DNA from: Sciurus carolinensis
Taxonomy: Eukaryota; Chordata; Mammalia; Rodentia; Sciuridae
Assembly: GCF_902686445.1 (NCBI RefSeq)
Contig: NC_062219.1
Span: forward strand, 47,209,056-47,273,055
DNA length: 64,000 nt
Direction: 5' to 3'
This document shows, one piece after another, positions 1 to 14,200 of this stretch. The stretch's first letter is position 1. Each line of letters opens with the position of its first letter. The translations under genes and the position numbers were made by a program. The notes below the pieces were generated by a model that did no database searches, had not been told where the DNA came from, and was given only the letters and a program-made list of their open reading frames with translations.

Positions 1-139
1 TTCCTTTTAAAAGTGGGTCAAAATCTTTTCTGTTCTATGTAAAAAAAAAAAACAACATGAAACACTCCTACTGACACTGGCAACAAAGAGGAAATATCTG
101 AAGCTACCCTTCTTGGCTATTAATTTTTTTCTCCACAAA
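1..139 (-). other. KPNA5: KPNA5 3' UTR, partial
   Basis: Sequence downstream of the KPNA5 stop codon in the minus direction. No minus-strand AATAAA is visible in these 139 bases, so the poly(A) site lies beyond the left edge. Confidence 0.7.
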
Positions 140-327
140 TTAAAGTTGAAACCCTTCCATTGGTGCTTCCTGCTGCTGAAATACAAACTGTTGTTGGTTT
201 TCATCCACCTGAGGTACAATGCTGGGGTCATCTTCTTCTACACCAAAATAATGTTCAATCAGATCAAAAGCCTTTTGGTAAATTTCTTGATTTTCATGGC
301 TTTGTAGAAATTCAATTTTATCTAGAC
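140..327 (-). CDS. KPNA5: KPNA5 exon 14, end of the CDS (residues 478-539 and stop)
   Basis: Acceptor ATAATAG, then GTCTAGAT. It encodes [20 protein letters not shown], then an acidic, Gln-rich tail ([19 protein letters not shown]) ending GFQL and a TAA at 142-140. This C-terminal region carries the last ARM repeat and the CSE1L-binding tail. Confidence 0.96.
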
Positions 328-3300
328 CTATTATATAAAACACATATATTAAAACAAATCATTTTTGAAGTTCAGTATATACTTATATCAAAACAATAAA
401 CCAATAGCACATATAACTCCAATGGCAACAGGGTTGCTATTTTTTACTTAATTTTTTTCACATATTGATAGCCAACACTTATGCCCACTTTGCATATTCT
501 TTTAATACTACAAAAATACAATCATAATGGAATAGCCCAAACTCATAACTTAAGGTCAAAATAATGACTGCAGTAAGGAAATATCAAAATCAGTGGTTAC
601 AAGCTTATATTTGTGTAATGTCTCCACCAGCAACATTATGTAATTTGACATAAAGGCAATGTGACATTCCCAGCTTTATTTAAGAATCCTAAATAAAAAC
701 TTGAATCAGCATACAATAAAGAGACTTAATATGGGCAAGGAAATATTAACACAAATTTTTTTTTTTTTTTATCACATAAGACCCTCCTAATATATTTATT
801 TACCTTTAGAAAAATATTCAACAACTCCCTTGGTATCACCTTAGGGGCAGAGACATTGGCAGACATTTGAATAGAGAGTTAAAAAACATTTTTGTTCATT
901 CACACAGCTCATACAGACATAAGACACAGGTAAAGAACAATTCAAAAAGAAATAAGAGTTTCAGATGTGCTAGGAATCTTTATATAACATGGATTTACCT
1001 ACTTAATCACCCGCAACTATTTGTTGGGTGCCTATTGACACACTACTGAACTGAAAACTGAAGAATTTACAATGAATCACAAGGTTTTTTCTTTACAAAA
1101 TATTGTACAAATATTTTAAAAGTTAAAAACAATAGAATAAAAACCTCAGAGTCACAAGGTCATGTTCATTATTTTAAAGTGGAAAATTCAAAAAGGGAAC
1201 ATATTCCTTCCAATTCTTATCTTGATTAAAAACAGAAGAGTGACACTGAAAATTTTTAAAAATCAATTTAGATTCACAGCTATTATAAAATAAATTCCAA
1301 TAAGTTAACTATTTTAAGAATCCAATCAGAAATATCTGGTCAACAAAAAATTAATTTTTAACAAACCTCCAAAGGGGTGATAATTTTGTACACTTCAAAA
1401 AAAATCAAAAGTTTGCTTTATTAAAGTAAAAAAAAAATATAAAGACTGGGAGAAAAGCCATTTCAAAATAAACAAATATAAAATACAATTAATTCAAATT
1501 TTTACAGAAGAGTCAAATTGGTAAACTAGACAAAGTGCAATAAAGATGCCATTTTCAGGAGGAAATACATTAACACATGGACAAGACCACTGTATATGAA
1601 ATAGGCCAAGAAATGCCCACGAAAGCAACTTGGTGATAACCATCTTGCATCTGTTAAATCAGCAAATCAATAAAACAAGCTTAAGGCTGTGGGATTCATT
1701 CACAAAGAGCCAGTGGCACTGTCAAGGAATAGGCCTTTGGAAAGCAAAAGAAGACATATCAAAAGTTTAAATCAAAGAGAAACTACCTATGATTCCATAA
1801 ATGCACTCCTGAAAATTTATCCCAAGATACTAATTCAACAGAAGAAACAAATTTATACACAGAAAAATGCTTATATTGGCATATTTAAAGAAGTACGCAA
1901 ATTAGAAACAGTTAACTGCAAGTGTATGACTGAAACTGCACACAATGTTCGCTCATATATTATATGGCAATTATAATTATAAAAATTATGAAGAAATGGA
2001 AATTTTCTCTAAAATGTTCACAATAGAATATAAAACTACACACTGTAATTATATTGATCTAAAGCATTTGTGTATAGGACAATGTAAAAAGAAAGGTAAA
2101 TAGTGAAAATAAATTGTTAGAAAAATAGAATTATAGGTAACATTTTAAAAACATTTTTCAAAATGTACTGGTCTTACAACAAAAAACATTTATGCAACTA
2201 GAGGGGAAAACTGCCTATGACAGACAATTAAAAATTAACTGCAGTTGTAAATTTTTAGCTAACTGCTTACCATATGCTTCTTCAATGAGAGCACAATATG
2301 AATTAATGCCTACTCCATTCTGCTTAGATTCTTGTTCTCCAAGACGTAAAATATTTTCAAGTCCATTTAAAGCCACTTGTACTATTTTGGAGTCCATAAC
2401 AGTCAAAAGGTCACAAAGTGGTTTAATGCAGCCTAAGGCTACCAAATACCTTTGAGTAATTTAAAAAAGAAAAATGGGGGGAAAGAGTCATAAGATTTAA
2501 GTAAACACTGTTTATTATAATAACAAAAATATTCTTCATAATGAAATGGTATTTAAGCAATTAATAAAAGTATTCCTGTGCAAACTCAAATATTACAATT
2601 AAATTTTTACCTACATACAAATCTAAAAACCTTTATTCTCCTAGTCTTTAGTTTAATATAATTAGCAATAAATGGTATTGCAAATTACAAAGTTTACATT
2701 CAGGAAAAGTGGTACTTACATCTCTTTGTGCAAGGCATATGAGCACCAAGAATCATGTTCAACCTGTTTTTTAAAAGGGCAAGTCTATATATACACATAG
2801 GATTCATTTGGTGAGAGAGAAATGGAGAGGAAAAAAATTTTTTCTCACAAAATGAATCGTGGCTAATGCTCTGAAACATACTATGTTTCAGAAGTATAAA
2901 AGACCTCTAGGCATACAGGAAACCATCTTGTAAATAATATTTATAAATAATATTCACAAAATATTCCACTCACTTTCTACATTTTGATCTTTCCTTGTTG
3001 TTGTAAGCTGTTTTTCCATTTTCTATAATGAAGTAACTGATTTGTTTACTTGGCAAAAAGTTCATATTAAGCACAAAAGTTAAAGACGGGCTCTGAAGCC
3101 AGACTGCATGAGTTCAAGTCCCAATTCTATTCTTTAATAGCCGTGTAACCCTTAGCAGTTGCTCTGTACCTCAGTGGGGCTAATAATAGTACCAACCTTA
3201 GAAGGTAGTGAAAATAGTAGGTATTTAGTAAAAGTGCCTGTCTCTTTAAAATAATGTGTAGACCTTCACTGGAGCACTCACTTGCCATAACACTGTATTG

Positions 3301-5204
3301 TAATTGATCAGAAGTATTTGTTTAATGAATGTCTATCACATAGTTATGAAGTTAAAAGAGATAACATTACATAAAAGTACCTAATGTATTTTAGTTAAAA
3401 ATGGCCTAGTACAACAACTGGCAATAGTAGGCAATCAACAAGTGTTAGTGGAATGTATGAATGCTGAGCCTAATCTGAGATCTGGAAGTTCTCTTCCCAC
3501 ATATGTAGAGTTAATGAAATGGTGAAATTGGTTAGAGAAATAATGATCTCCTTGAGCACTTAATCCATACTAATAAGTTTAAGGAATGGATATAATCATG
3601 AAAATAAATTGAAAATAATATATAACTATTTGGAGATGAACAATCAGACCAAAGCAGATAAAAATAACATTAATATTTAAAAATAAGATAGAACAAAGGA
3701 AGGATCTTGCTTTATTACTATTGAATATTAAAGCAATTAGGTGTAACGAAATATAAAAAGCAGAGACATGTTATCACTGTATGTAGGTATGAATCTGAGA
3801 GAATAACATAATAGTATAATAAAGGCACTGAAAGACAATGATCTCACAATAGGTAGTTTGAAAATTCTGTGCTTTATAAAATAGTACTGAAATTGACTTC
3901 TTTTTTTTTTGTTTTGTTTTGTTTTGATTTTGCGGTGCCAGGGATTGAACCCAGGGCCTTGTGCTTGTAAGGCAAGCACTCTACTGACTGAGCTATCTCC
4001 CCAGCCCAACTTCTTGTTTCATAAATAAAAAAATCCAAAGCAAATATTCATTAGAAAATATGCCATAAATAGCCACTTGTAAGAAATCTAAAACATCTTG
4101 AATTTCATGAAGGAATCCTCAAAGAAGATTCTGTAGGAAGGCAGGTTTATATTAGAAGAACAAAGTGGAGCTTTGCTATAGGAGATCAAAAGATTGAAAG
4201 TACATGATAAAAAGATTAAGGAATCAATATTGACAAAAACTATGATTATAAATAATAGTAGCAGCTAATTTTAGTTGGGAAGTTGATAAATAGGCACTGT
4301 GCTGAGTACTTTAAATGCATAAATCTCACTTAAGGTACAGTTACTGAATTCATTTTGAAAATGAAGAAACTAGATTAAAAAGGTTAAATAACTGTAAAGG
4401 TCACATAACATTTACTGAAGGAGCAAAACTTGAAATCAGGCTGACTTAAAAGCCCTTTGTACCAACTATTTATACTGTCAATAAAATAAAGAATAAAAGA
4501 TCTAAATTAAAAAAAAAATAACATGCATTTTAACTAGTGTAGAAAAACAGTTCTACAGTGATACACACTTGTAATCCAAGTGGTTTAGGAAGCTGAGACA
4601 GGAGGATGGCAAGTTCAAATCCATTCTTAGCAGCTTAGCAAGGCCCTAAGCAATAAGCAACTTAGCGAGACCCTGTTCTCAAAATTAAAAATTTAAATTA
4701 GGGCTGTGGATGTGACTCAGTGGTTAAGCACCCATGGATTGAATTCTTGATACCCAAAATAAAAAATAAAACAGAAGTATGATACTACAATTGGCAAGGC
4801 TAACAACTAATGCAGAAGAGAACATCACTAAAATGTTTATATGAATTTCTCTTTTACTCTAAGCTGATACTCAAATTTATTAGTCATTTCTATGCAATCA
4901 ATTAAATTTTTGTGATTTTAATGTTTTTTCTAATGCCCATGACAAAGTATTTTGCAAATTAACATAGTTCCTGTTCAGATTCTTAATCTCTAGCCCATAT
5001 GGTGTTAAATTAAACAAACAACCATTGTGCCAGTAAGGTAGTGCACGCAGCAGCTTGGAAGCTGAGGCAGAAGTATCTCAGCAATTTAGCAAGGTCCTCC
5101 CTCCGTAACTCAGCAAAACCCTGTCTCAAAAGAAAAAATATAAAGGACTAGAAATGTGCCTCAGTGGTAGAATACCCTTGGATTCAATCCCTAGTACAAA
5201 AAAA

Positions 5205-5236
<32 letters not shown>

Positions 5237-8200
5237 CCCTCTGTGAATGAAAGATACAGCAAATGCTGCCATTTCATGTTTAACAAACTGACATAGTAAT
5301 GATATTGGTTTCATCAACAAATAGAAATGTTTATTTCAAATTCTGACTTATACTTAAAAAGCAATTTTTAAATATCTGAATCATACCTTATTTGCTCTGG
5401 GGTGCCTCCTGATGTTGCATTAGTTATAGCCCAAGCTGCTTCTTTTCTGGTGCGAAACTCTGCTTTCTGAAGAATCTCAATCAAAACAGGAAAAATACTT
5501 GCATCTATAACAGCCTGGGAAGAGAAAAAATTATATAGCATAATTAGTACAAACATTTTTTAAAATATTACCAAGTAGAGAAGTTTGTTTCTCATCTGTC
5601 AATAGACTTTCAGGTACCTTTCTTCTTCTAAAAGGAAATGAGCTTTTAAAGGAATAGAGAAGCTATCAGCAGAATATAAATTTTTTTTTTTTGGCGGTGC
5701 TAGGGATCAAACCCAGGGCTTCATGCTTGCAAGGCAAGCACTCTACCGACTGAGCCATCTCCCCAGCCCCCCAAGAATATAAATTTTAACAATGATAAAG
5801 CATATAATGATGAAAATGGATAAGTAATCACTGACTTGAGCTTAAACAGAATCCTAATAAACCACTGAAAGCTACAAGAGGAAGACAGATGACTGCCTAG
5901 CTTATTTAAAACTTGAAAAAAAAAAAAAATCCCTGTTTTAGAGACTAACCATTGTGTGTCAGGCAAAATGTTACACATTTTTATGTATACTACTGCAAAT
6001 TTCTCCCTAGATTATTAAAAATAAATGTTAGGATCATTTTAAAGGAGGAAAGTCCAAGTTCTTTAAATTGTTTTTCAGAAATTTTTTTAACCTTTTAGTA
6101 ACTCACTAAAATGTATTATTGATAAAATGCTGACTTTTGTCCAAACTGGCATCTTAGACCTTCCTGTTCTAATCTCAGATCTAGAAAGTATTTACCTGAA
6201 TCTGAGCTCTGTTTCCAGCAGTGATGTTAGAAATAGTCCAGCAGGCTTCTTTTCTAATTGACTCCTTTGGACTACTCAACAAGTGTAAGAGGCAGGGTAA
6301 TGCAGAACAATTCAAAATTACCTAAAACAAGTTAGAAATGGAAACAAAGTTTCTTAATAAATAATCTACAAGTAAATCTAATGGATTATTTTTAAGTATA
6401 AAAACCACTCCAAAAAAAAAAATCAAAACAGAAATTTCTCTCATAGTAAAACATAGGCACTTGCTATCTTTTTCCTTCCTGCTGTTGCCCCACCTTGTCT
6501 AATGCCAGTGTAGTGAAGTGCCATATTCTCAATCTCCAAAAATACAAATCAGAAGCTCACCCTTCAACTTTATAAATTAAAGCTAGTTTACAAGTTAACG
6601 CAAGTTTACTTGTACCATTACCAACAAAAATGTTGTTTTTAAAATATAACCAAGTAGAGGAGTTTTCATTCAAACTCAATGTTTTTTTTAAAGTCACAAT
6701 TTGGGGAATATTTTCGGAGTTCAACTGAAATAACTGTTTAAAGATTTAGTGACTGAGAGATTGAGATCTAACCTCTAGTTTTTAAAAATAGTGAAGAAAA
6801 TATTTATCAGTCTGAAAGCATTTAATTCTATAACCATTAAGAAATCTTGTATAGAATGTCTATTTAATTAAAATTTTTACTGTTCCATTTTTCTTTTGTA
6901 AATAAGTACATTCTCTTTATTTCTTTATTCCATGGTGATAATATTTATGCTCCTATATCAAAATCATTCCTGATGATTTACATTAAATTTATATGGTGAA
7001 GAATATATGAAATTTTGCCTAAAAAATACAGTGTATGGTTAGATGGACATTTTCACTTAAAGAGCTACTTTAAATGAATTATCAACTATTTAATAACTTT
7101 TGTGGTATCTAAGTAGACTTGAAAAGAGTAAAACTGAAAAGTATTTTGTACATTAGAAAAAACCTACCGTAAGCTGGTAAAAAAGAGAATCTAATGTGTT
7201 AGACAGTGGAAGTTTTTATCTTTAAGAAAAACCACCTAAATCTGGAGTCAACCTTGATCCCACACCTTATTTGATATTTTACAATTCTCAAAAAGACACA
7301 CACACACATATACACAGTTAATTACTAATTCTGGTCCTTACCACCCTTCCTGTGATCTCATAATTTTGGTCTGCAATCTACTATAAAAGGACCTCCTATT
7401 TACAACCCCACTTCTGTTTAAAATCAATCACCTGTTCACTAAAACTTTCATTCTAGTTAAGTTTAATGATCTTAAACATATCTCAGAGGTCTATACCTAG
7501 GATCACATAGATCTCCTCTAATCTCATAAGTACCTCTTTTATTTTTAAGAACTAGCTTTAGTTCTAACACTTTAGGGAAACTGTACAGATTCTTAGCACA
7601 CTGATCTCTTTTTCAAACTTTTATAGCATTTATTAACTGATCAGTTCACAGCACATATTTACTACTTTGGATAATTTGTTTTAATATATATTTTCTCCAT
7701 AGTTAGATTATAAATCCCTCAAAAGCATAACCAATATCATGTACTTCTTTGCATTGATAGAGGTCTAAGATAATACTTTCCTATATAGGTATCTGAGTTG
7801 ACAACATGTTATCAAGAATATGCAAACTGGGGGCTTGGGATATAGCTCAGTTGGTAGAGTGCTTGCCTCATAAGCATAAGGCCCTGGGTTCAATCCCCAG
7901 CACTGCCAAAAAAAAAAAAAAAAAAAAAAAAATGCAAACTGCCATGGATGCTTGTACAATTACATTAATGCTAAAGTGAAGAGGTGGGCATGGGAACCGG
8001 AAGAGTGGTTACAGAATTAGCAAGATTTCTCACTGTTTATGCTAATATATATATTTAGAACCATAGAAATATATATTTTCAGAAATTATACTTTTAAATA
8101 AAAGTAAAAATAATGAGTTCTTTGTTTAAGGAGGCTAAGATGTCCACTTTAGCATGAAGGCTAAGACTCCAGATTAATATGTAGCTGCCTAGAGTCTTAA

Positions 8201-11200
8201 TGTAATCATGTTTTTTCTTTCCTTCATTCATTCAACTAATATTCTTTTACAATTTTCCATACAATGGTTGTATACTAAGCTCTGGGAATACATGGTGAAT
8301 AAAGACAATCCAGATCTTTGTTCCAGATTCTACATCCTAGTTCAAGATCTCTTCTGCCTGGAATCTGGGGTCTGTTATCAGCAGAACTCTTGGGACCTCT
8401 ATTAACAAGTATCACTTCATTATGACACTTTCTGAAGTGTGAGCACATTAAATATCATTGATGTAGGGTCAAGAACTCAATATCCTTGATTTTTACGAGC
8501 AAATAAGACATATACAGTCTGGAGGCACTTCTGTTTTCTTTCACAATGTTTTATTGTGTATAATCTGAATATAATTTGAAACTCTATTCCAAATATGGCC
8601 CTTGCTTAGACTTATGCAGGGTTCTAATAATTTCCTGTGTTGCTTTTTCATTAGTGTTCTAGAATTATCTAGTGTATCACTTATATATATATATATATAT
8701 ATATGTAATGAAGTGATATGAAACACAATAAACTTACAATACCTTACATTAACAGTCTGTCATAAGTTTGAACTCACCTGTGTTTGAATATCATCACCTG
8801 TCACAATATTACCAACTGCTCTTAATGCAGGTGATACAACTTTATAATCATTGTGCCTAAAAATAAAAATAGAAACTTACATACTAAGAACTTAAAATTT
8901 ACAGAAAGTTGCAAAAAAAAAAAAGTACAAAAGCCTTCCATTTTCTTACACTCTACATACCACAAATCTCATTATACTTCATTGATTTTCCCAGTAATAT
9001 ATTTATAATGACATCTAATGTGACCCAGTTGTCCCGTGTCTCCAGTCTCTTTCAATCCAGAATGTTCCTCAGCCTTCCCTTGATTTCATGATTTTAACAT
9101 TTTTGAAGATGATAAGCCAGTTGTTTTTATCCAGTGTTTCCTCGTGATTAAGACCTGGGTTATATATTTTTGGCTAGACACCACAAATGCTAGAGTCTTT
9201 TCATTATAACCTATTGGGTGGCATGGTATCTATTTTGTCCCATATAGTGGAACCAAACTCTGGTCACTAAACAGTATCTGCCAGATTTCTCCACTTTACC
9301 ACTGTTATTTCCCCTTCATAATTAGTATTTCATAAGGAGACTATGTAAAACCCCATTCTTTAACCTTTTATCACTAGTTTTCTCCTGATGCTTATGTCTA
9401 AAGTAACAAGTAACTATTAGTATTTTTACTAATGATTTTCTACTACTATCATCCAACTCTATGTCTTATCTATATACTGATCTACTTATGTTAGTGTGGA
9501 CTCATGGGTTTTCTATTTTATTCAGTAAGTCATAATACATTATTACTTTAATTTATTTTGAAGTTCATACTGTCCCATTTTGGACAGTGGGAGCCCCCTT
9601 CAAGTGGGTTTCTGTATCTTTCTGAAATTTCTCCTTTCTTTTTTTTTTTTTTTGCGGTGCTGGGGATTGAACCCAGGGCCTTGTGCTTGTGAGGCAAGCA
9701 CTCTACCAACTGAGCCATATCCCCAGCCAATTTCTCCTTTCTTTGAGCACTAACTACTTTCTATGTTCACCTTGGTTTTTTTCTTGGTGCCAGTTCTGAA
9801 ACTAATCATTTGTCTAAGAATTCTGGTTCCTTTGAATGGAGAATGTTACTGAAAAACCAAGATCTGATCATTCACTATGTTCTGTTGTAAATATAGGTGT
9901 CATTCCTCCTCTGACCTTTAAGAGAATGGACACACCCACTACATACACAAATCATGTCTTTTTATCTTGAAAGCCATGAACTTACATTGAGAGCTCCAGT
10001 TCTAACCTACCATCATAAGGATTATTCAGGCTTTCCCATTTGATTTTTATATCTCCATTCTCTGATAACAAGAAACCAGCTTCTTTGATACTAATTTTCC
10101 TATATATGGCCAGTCTTCTGACCCGGATAGGCTGCTAATTCATGATGTGTTGGCTCTAAGCCCTGCTTTAGCCTGCTTGCCTTTTCAGTATGGTGAATGC
10201 TATTTTCAAACATGGGCCTTAATCTCCCCACAGGATTTGCCTGTTCACTCTCCTCTTGCTGCCGTCCTCATGCTGGGGCCTCAACCCCTTACCAGACCTC
10301 TAATCTTTGTGCCACCTGACCTGTTTGAGCTTATCTACTAGTTTTCTGACAAAAGGAAGAAAGATGACATTTTTTTTCAAGATGGTAGGAGGATAAAAAA
10401 GCTATTTCTTTAAAAAATGTTTTAACTTTTTTGTATAGAAAAGCCACTCTTTTTAAAGAAAGCAGTTATAACAGCCCAGCAAAGAGAAACATTATTTTAA
10501 TAAAAGGATTTTCACTACATGGCTTTTTATAATAATTAATTACTATAATGAATAATAAACTAGATTACTGTTTCTTCAAAAAGCAGGAATTATGTTTTTA
10601 TTTCATTAATAATTTCTCATGTTAATAGTCATTCTGTAAGTACTTGTTGAATTAAGTCATGCTCATTCATAAAAAAAACTGATAAAGCAAAAGAAATTCA
10701 TTTATGAAATAATTAGTCCATAATTTAGGATATAAGATACAAGTTAAGGATCATTTTTTAGGACAACTGGTACTTTATAAAGTATAGGGTTGGTAACTTT
10801 TTAACTCTTCCTGAAAGTAATGACTCTTGATATGTTTACAAGGCCATTACTTCAACTGCTAGTCTTAATACATAATCATACAATTCTAAAGCATAAATTA
10901 TAGTTACATCAAAAGTTCCACCAATCTTCGACAGACTCCAGAATCTATGACTGCTTGAATTTTATCATTGGGTCCATCAGAGAGATAAGAAAGGGCCCAG
11001 CACACATCTGCTAACACATCCGGGTCACTGCTAAACAACAATCGTGACAGGACATTTAAGCAAGGTGAAACCTGGAAGGGAAGAAAGAATCAATATTTTA
11101 ATTTTTCTTTATCTAAAAACCAAGTTTCCTTTAGGAAACCACAGAAATTTATTTTAAAATAGAAAGTTAATTCTAAAATAATACCAGAGAAATTAAAACA

Positions 11201-14200
11201 TCCTATTGTTTTAAAATTATGATCAGATATATGAACATGAAACTGATTATGGTTGCTATTAATCTTATATTGAATAAGACATGGTAAAGTTTTTTTTTTT
11301 AAATAATAAATATGCATTTGGTATCTTCCATCTGTGTAAAACAAGAGGTCTAAACACTTCAGTGTTTGCTATAATGAACATGGAATATAATCTAACTTTC
11401 ATGAACCTTGCCTTATTCATTACATGTGCTTAGCTGGGAATCAATCTAATAATAATTTGAAATGCAAAGGAGTAGAAAATATAAGTGTGTGCAATATACA
11501 TATATATACACATAGGTATATACAAATATATGAATGAAGGATCTTCAAACGAAAGTCAATAATAAGTTCTATTTCTTCTTCATGTACTAAAACTCTAAAT
11601 TTTCAACTAAGAAAACAAAACTAAACACATAAACAACTAATCAGTTGTAGAGAGTGGCAAGCTACTTCATCTCTCTGAGATTCAGTTTACAAATCTGTGG
11701 GAAAGGGGGTTTGAAAGATACATTCTATGACCTTCCTCTTTGTCAGACAGATCTAGGTTCAAACTAGCTGAGTGGCCATGGAAAAATTACCTTACATTTC
11801 TAAACCTCAAATTCTTTGTTTGTAAAACAAATAAGTGGTACTATTAAGTTTGTGAATGCATGTAGCATCTAAGAACAATATCTACTATTCAGTAACTGCT
11901 CAAATATCAGCTCTTTTTATCCCCATGATAGGTACTGATTCTATATTCCTTAAGGTATATTTTTTAAATTGGCAATCTAATGTATCTCTTAAGTCTCTTT
12001 ACTAAGAGCTACAGCAGTCTCCTAACCCTTACAGACAGGAGATACATTCCAAGACCCCCAGTGGAAGCCTAAAATCATGTAAGAGTACCAAATCTAATAT
12101 ATTCTATGCTTTTTCCCATAAAGACACAAATTTAATGTCTTTTTCCACTTAACTACACATTCATCAAGCACTGTGCCCTTTAAGTTTTGTTTTGTAGCAT
12201 GAGGCACAACAGCAAAATTAGAACAAAATTCTTTTTCCTTCTTCATATTCTATGGACAGAAGATTTGTTCCTGTTGCAGATCTTAGCAATGTCAAGACAT
12301 TTTTTTCTTTCCTTATTAAGCTATACACTTTCATCTCTTCACTAAAAGAAGCGATTTATAGCTTCTATTTGGCATATATGAAGTACTGGAATTTAAACTG
12401 AATTCTGAAGTAAAATAAGGGTTCCCTGAACATAAGCACTACAATATCGCAAGCATAGAGCATGGATATACTAGACAAAGAAATAATTCACATCCAAAGC
12501 AAGATGATGCAAGATTTCAGGATGGTTCTCAAAAGACATGCAATGTAAAATCCGTGAAATTTCTTATTTCTGGAATTTTCCATTTAACATTTTTGGACAA
12601 GTAAATGAAAACTCAGAAAGAAAACTGCAAATAAAGACTGGGGAATACTATATATGTTAAATGCTAGATATGTCACAAATAAAAAATGATGAGTGTTTTT
12701 TAGGTTTCAAAATTTATTTTTCCCTTTATTTAAAAATTTTCAGTACATCAAACTATAATCTTCTTTAAGTAGTTATCATCTCTGCTGGACCTTTGACCTA
12801 AGGATAATCCTAGGGCCCAGATACAGAAATTGGCTTATAAAATAGATGTACCCATCTGTGAATTAGTAAATAGAATCAGCACAACTGTATCCTTCTCCAG
12901 TAATCATGCTTCTATCCCAACCAATCACTTCTTCCTTGAATGGACGAATGTATAAATCAGTTTTTTAAAAAAAATATGAAGTTCTGAGTTAAAAAAACTT
13001 GTAGCTTATGTATCTTTATACCAAGTTAAAACACAATAAAATACTAGATTTCTACAAAAAAAAAAATCTAAATATCTAGTGTTACGAGAGCAAAGTATAA
13101 ACATTTCTGTCCTGTCGCCTTCTCAGAGACATGGAAAAAAAAAACAAAAATATGAATTTCATATTTGAGGAGACGAGCAGACATTTATAATCCTCCCCAC
13201 AATATTTAAAGATGAAAATAATATAAAATAGTAACTGACTTAGGGCTAGGGTTGTGGCTCAGTGGAAAAGTGCTTGTCCAGCATGTGTGAGGCACTGGGT
13301 TCGATCCTCAGCACCACATAAATAAATAAAATAAAGTTCCATCAACAACTAAAAAATATGGGGCTGGGGAGATAGCTCAGTCGGTAGAGTGCTTGCCTTG
13401 CAAGCACAAGGCCCTGGGTTCAATCCCCAGCACTGCAAAAAAAAAAAAAAAAACCTAAAAAATATTAAAAAAAAAAAAAACACGTAACTGACTTATAAAC
13501 GGAGGGAGGAATGCTGAAGAGGGAGCTACAATAAGAATGAAGGCAATTTATCACACCACCATCAGTCTGATATGCTTCAGAAATCACAGGCACCAGAATC
13601 ACATAAGGCAGGACAGATGGTGCTAAAGTAGAGAGAGATTAAAAATGTGCAAAAAAGAGGAAAGAATCTTGAGTCCCTGTTACACAGGTAAGTGACTGGT
13701 ATTCTCAATGTTACCAAAGACTGGAGGTTTGTTTTAAGAAACTGGACAATAAAATGTGAACCAAAGAAACTGAATACTGGAGTGGTGGCAGAAATTAAGC
13801 AATGGATTGGAAACTAGGGAGATTAAGTAAAAGCCTACATACTAACTGATAAAAATATCTAGTATCCTTTCAATGTCCATTTTCCAGATCTCCAAAGGTC
13901 AGGTACTACTTTCACTGTACCCTCAACCAATTTACTCACCTTCCAGAAAAAGATTCCAAATTCTGACTGGAAAACTAGAATGGTCTAAGAAAAAAAGACT
14001 AAAATTTGTAGTTCCCAAAAGATAGTATGGATTTGCCATCCAGTTACCCTAAAATGAAGCCTGTGACATCACAAGCCATACCTATATAACCATCTTCTAA
14101 TAAACTTTTTAAAGCCTCCTTCCTAAATCTGTACAAAGTCAAGCAGCATCAGGTGAATAAGGATACCTCCAGTAGGAAAGAGACTATTACAAACAATAAA

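Larger units (their letters stand above)
2450..5386 (-). other. KPNA5 intron 12
   Basis: Holds a MIR near 3085, an ID at 3901, a MIR-like stretch near 4265 and two B1-dID copies near 4551 and 5025, listed separately. The rest is unassigned AT-rich sequence. Confidence 0.8.
6322..8777 (-). other. KPNA5 intron 10
   Basis: Holds one ID (7830), a short (CA)n near 7288-7308 and a (TA)n tract at about 8681-8704 close to exon 10. The remainder is AT-rich with no feature I can name. Confidence 0.75.

Noticed and set aside
7830..7905. tRNA-like sequences with A and B boxes (this and other ID positions)
   Set aside because: They contain GCTCAGTTGGTAGAG and GGTTCAATCC but end in A tails, lack a foldable acceptor stem and are flanked by target-site duplications: ID SINEs, not tRNA genes.
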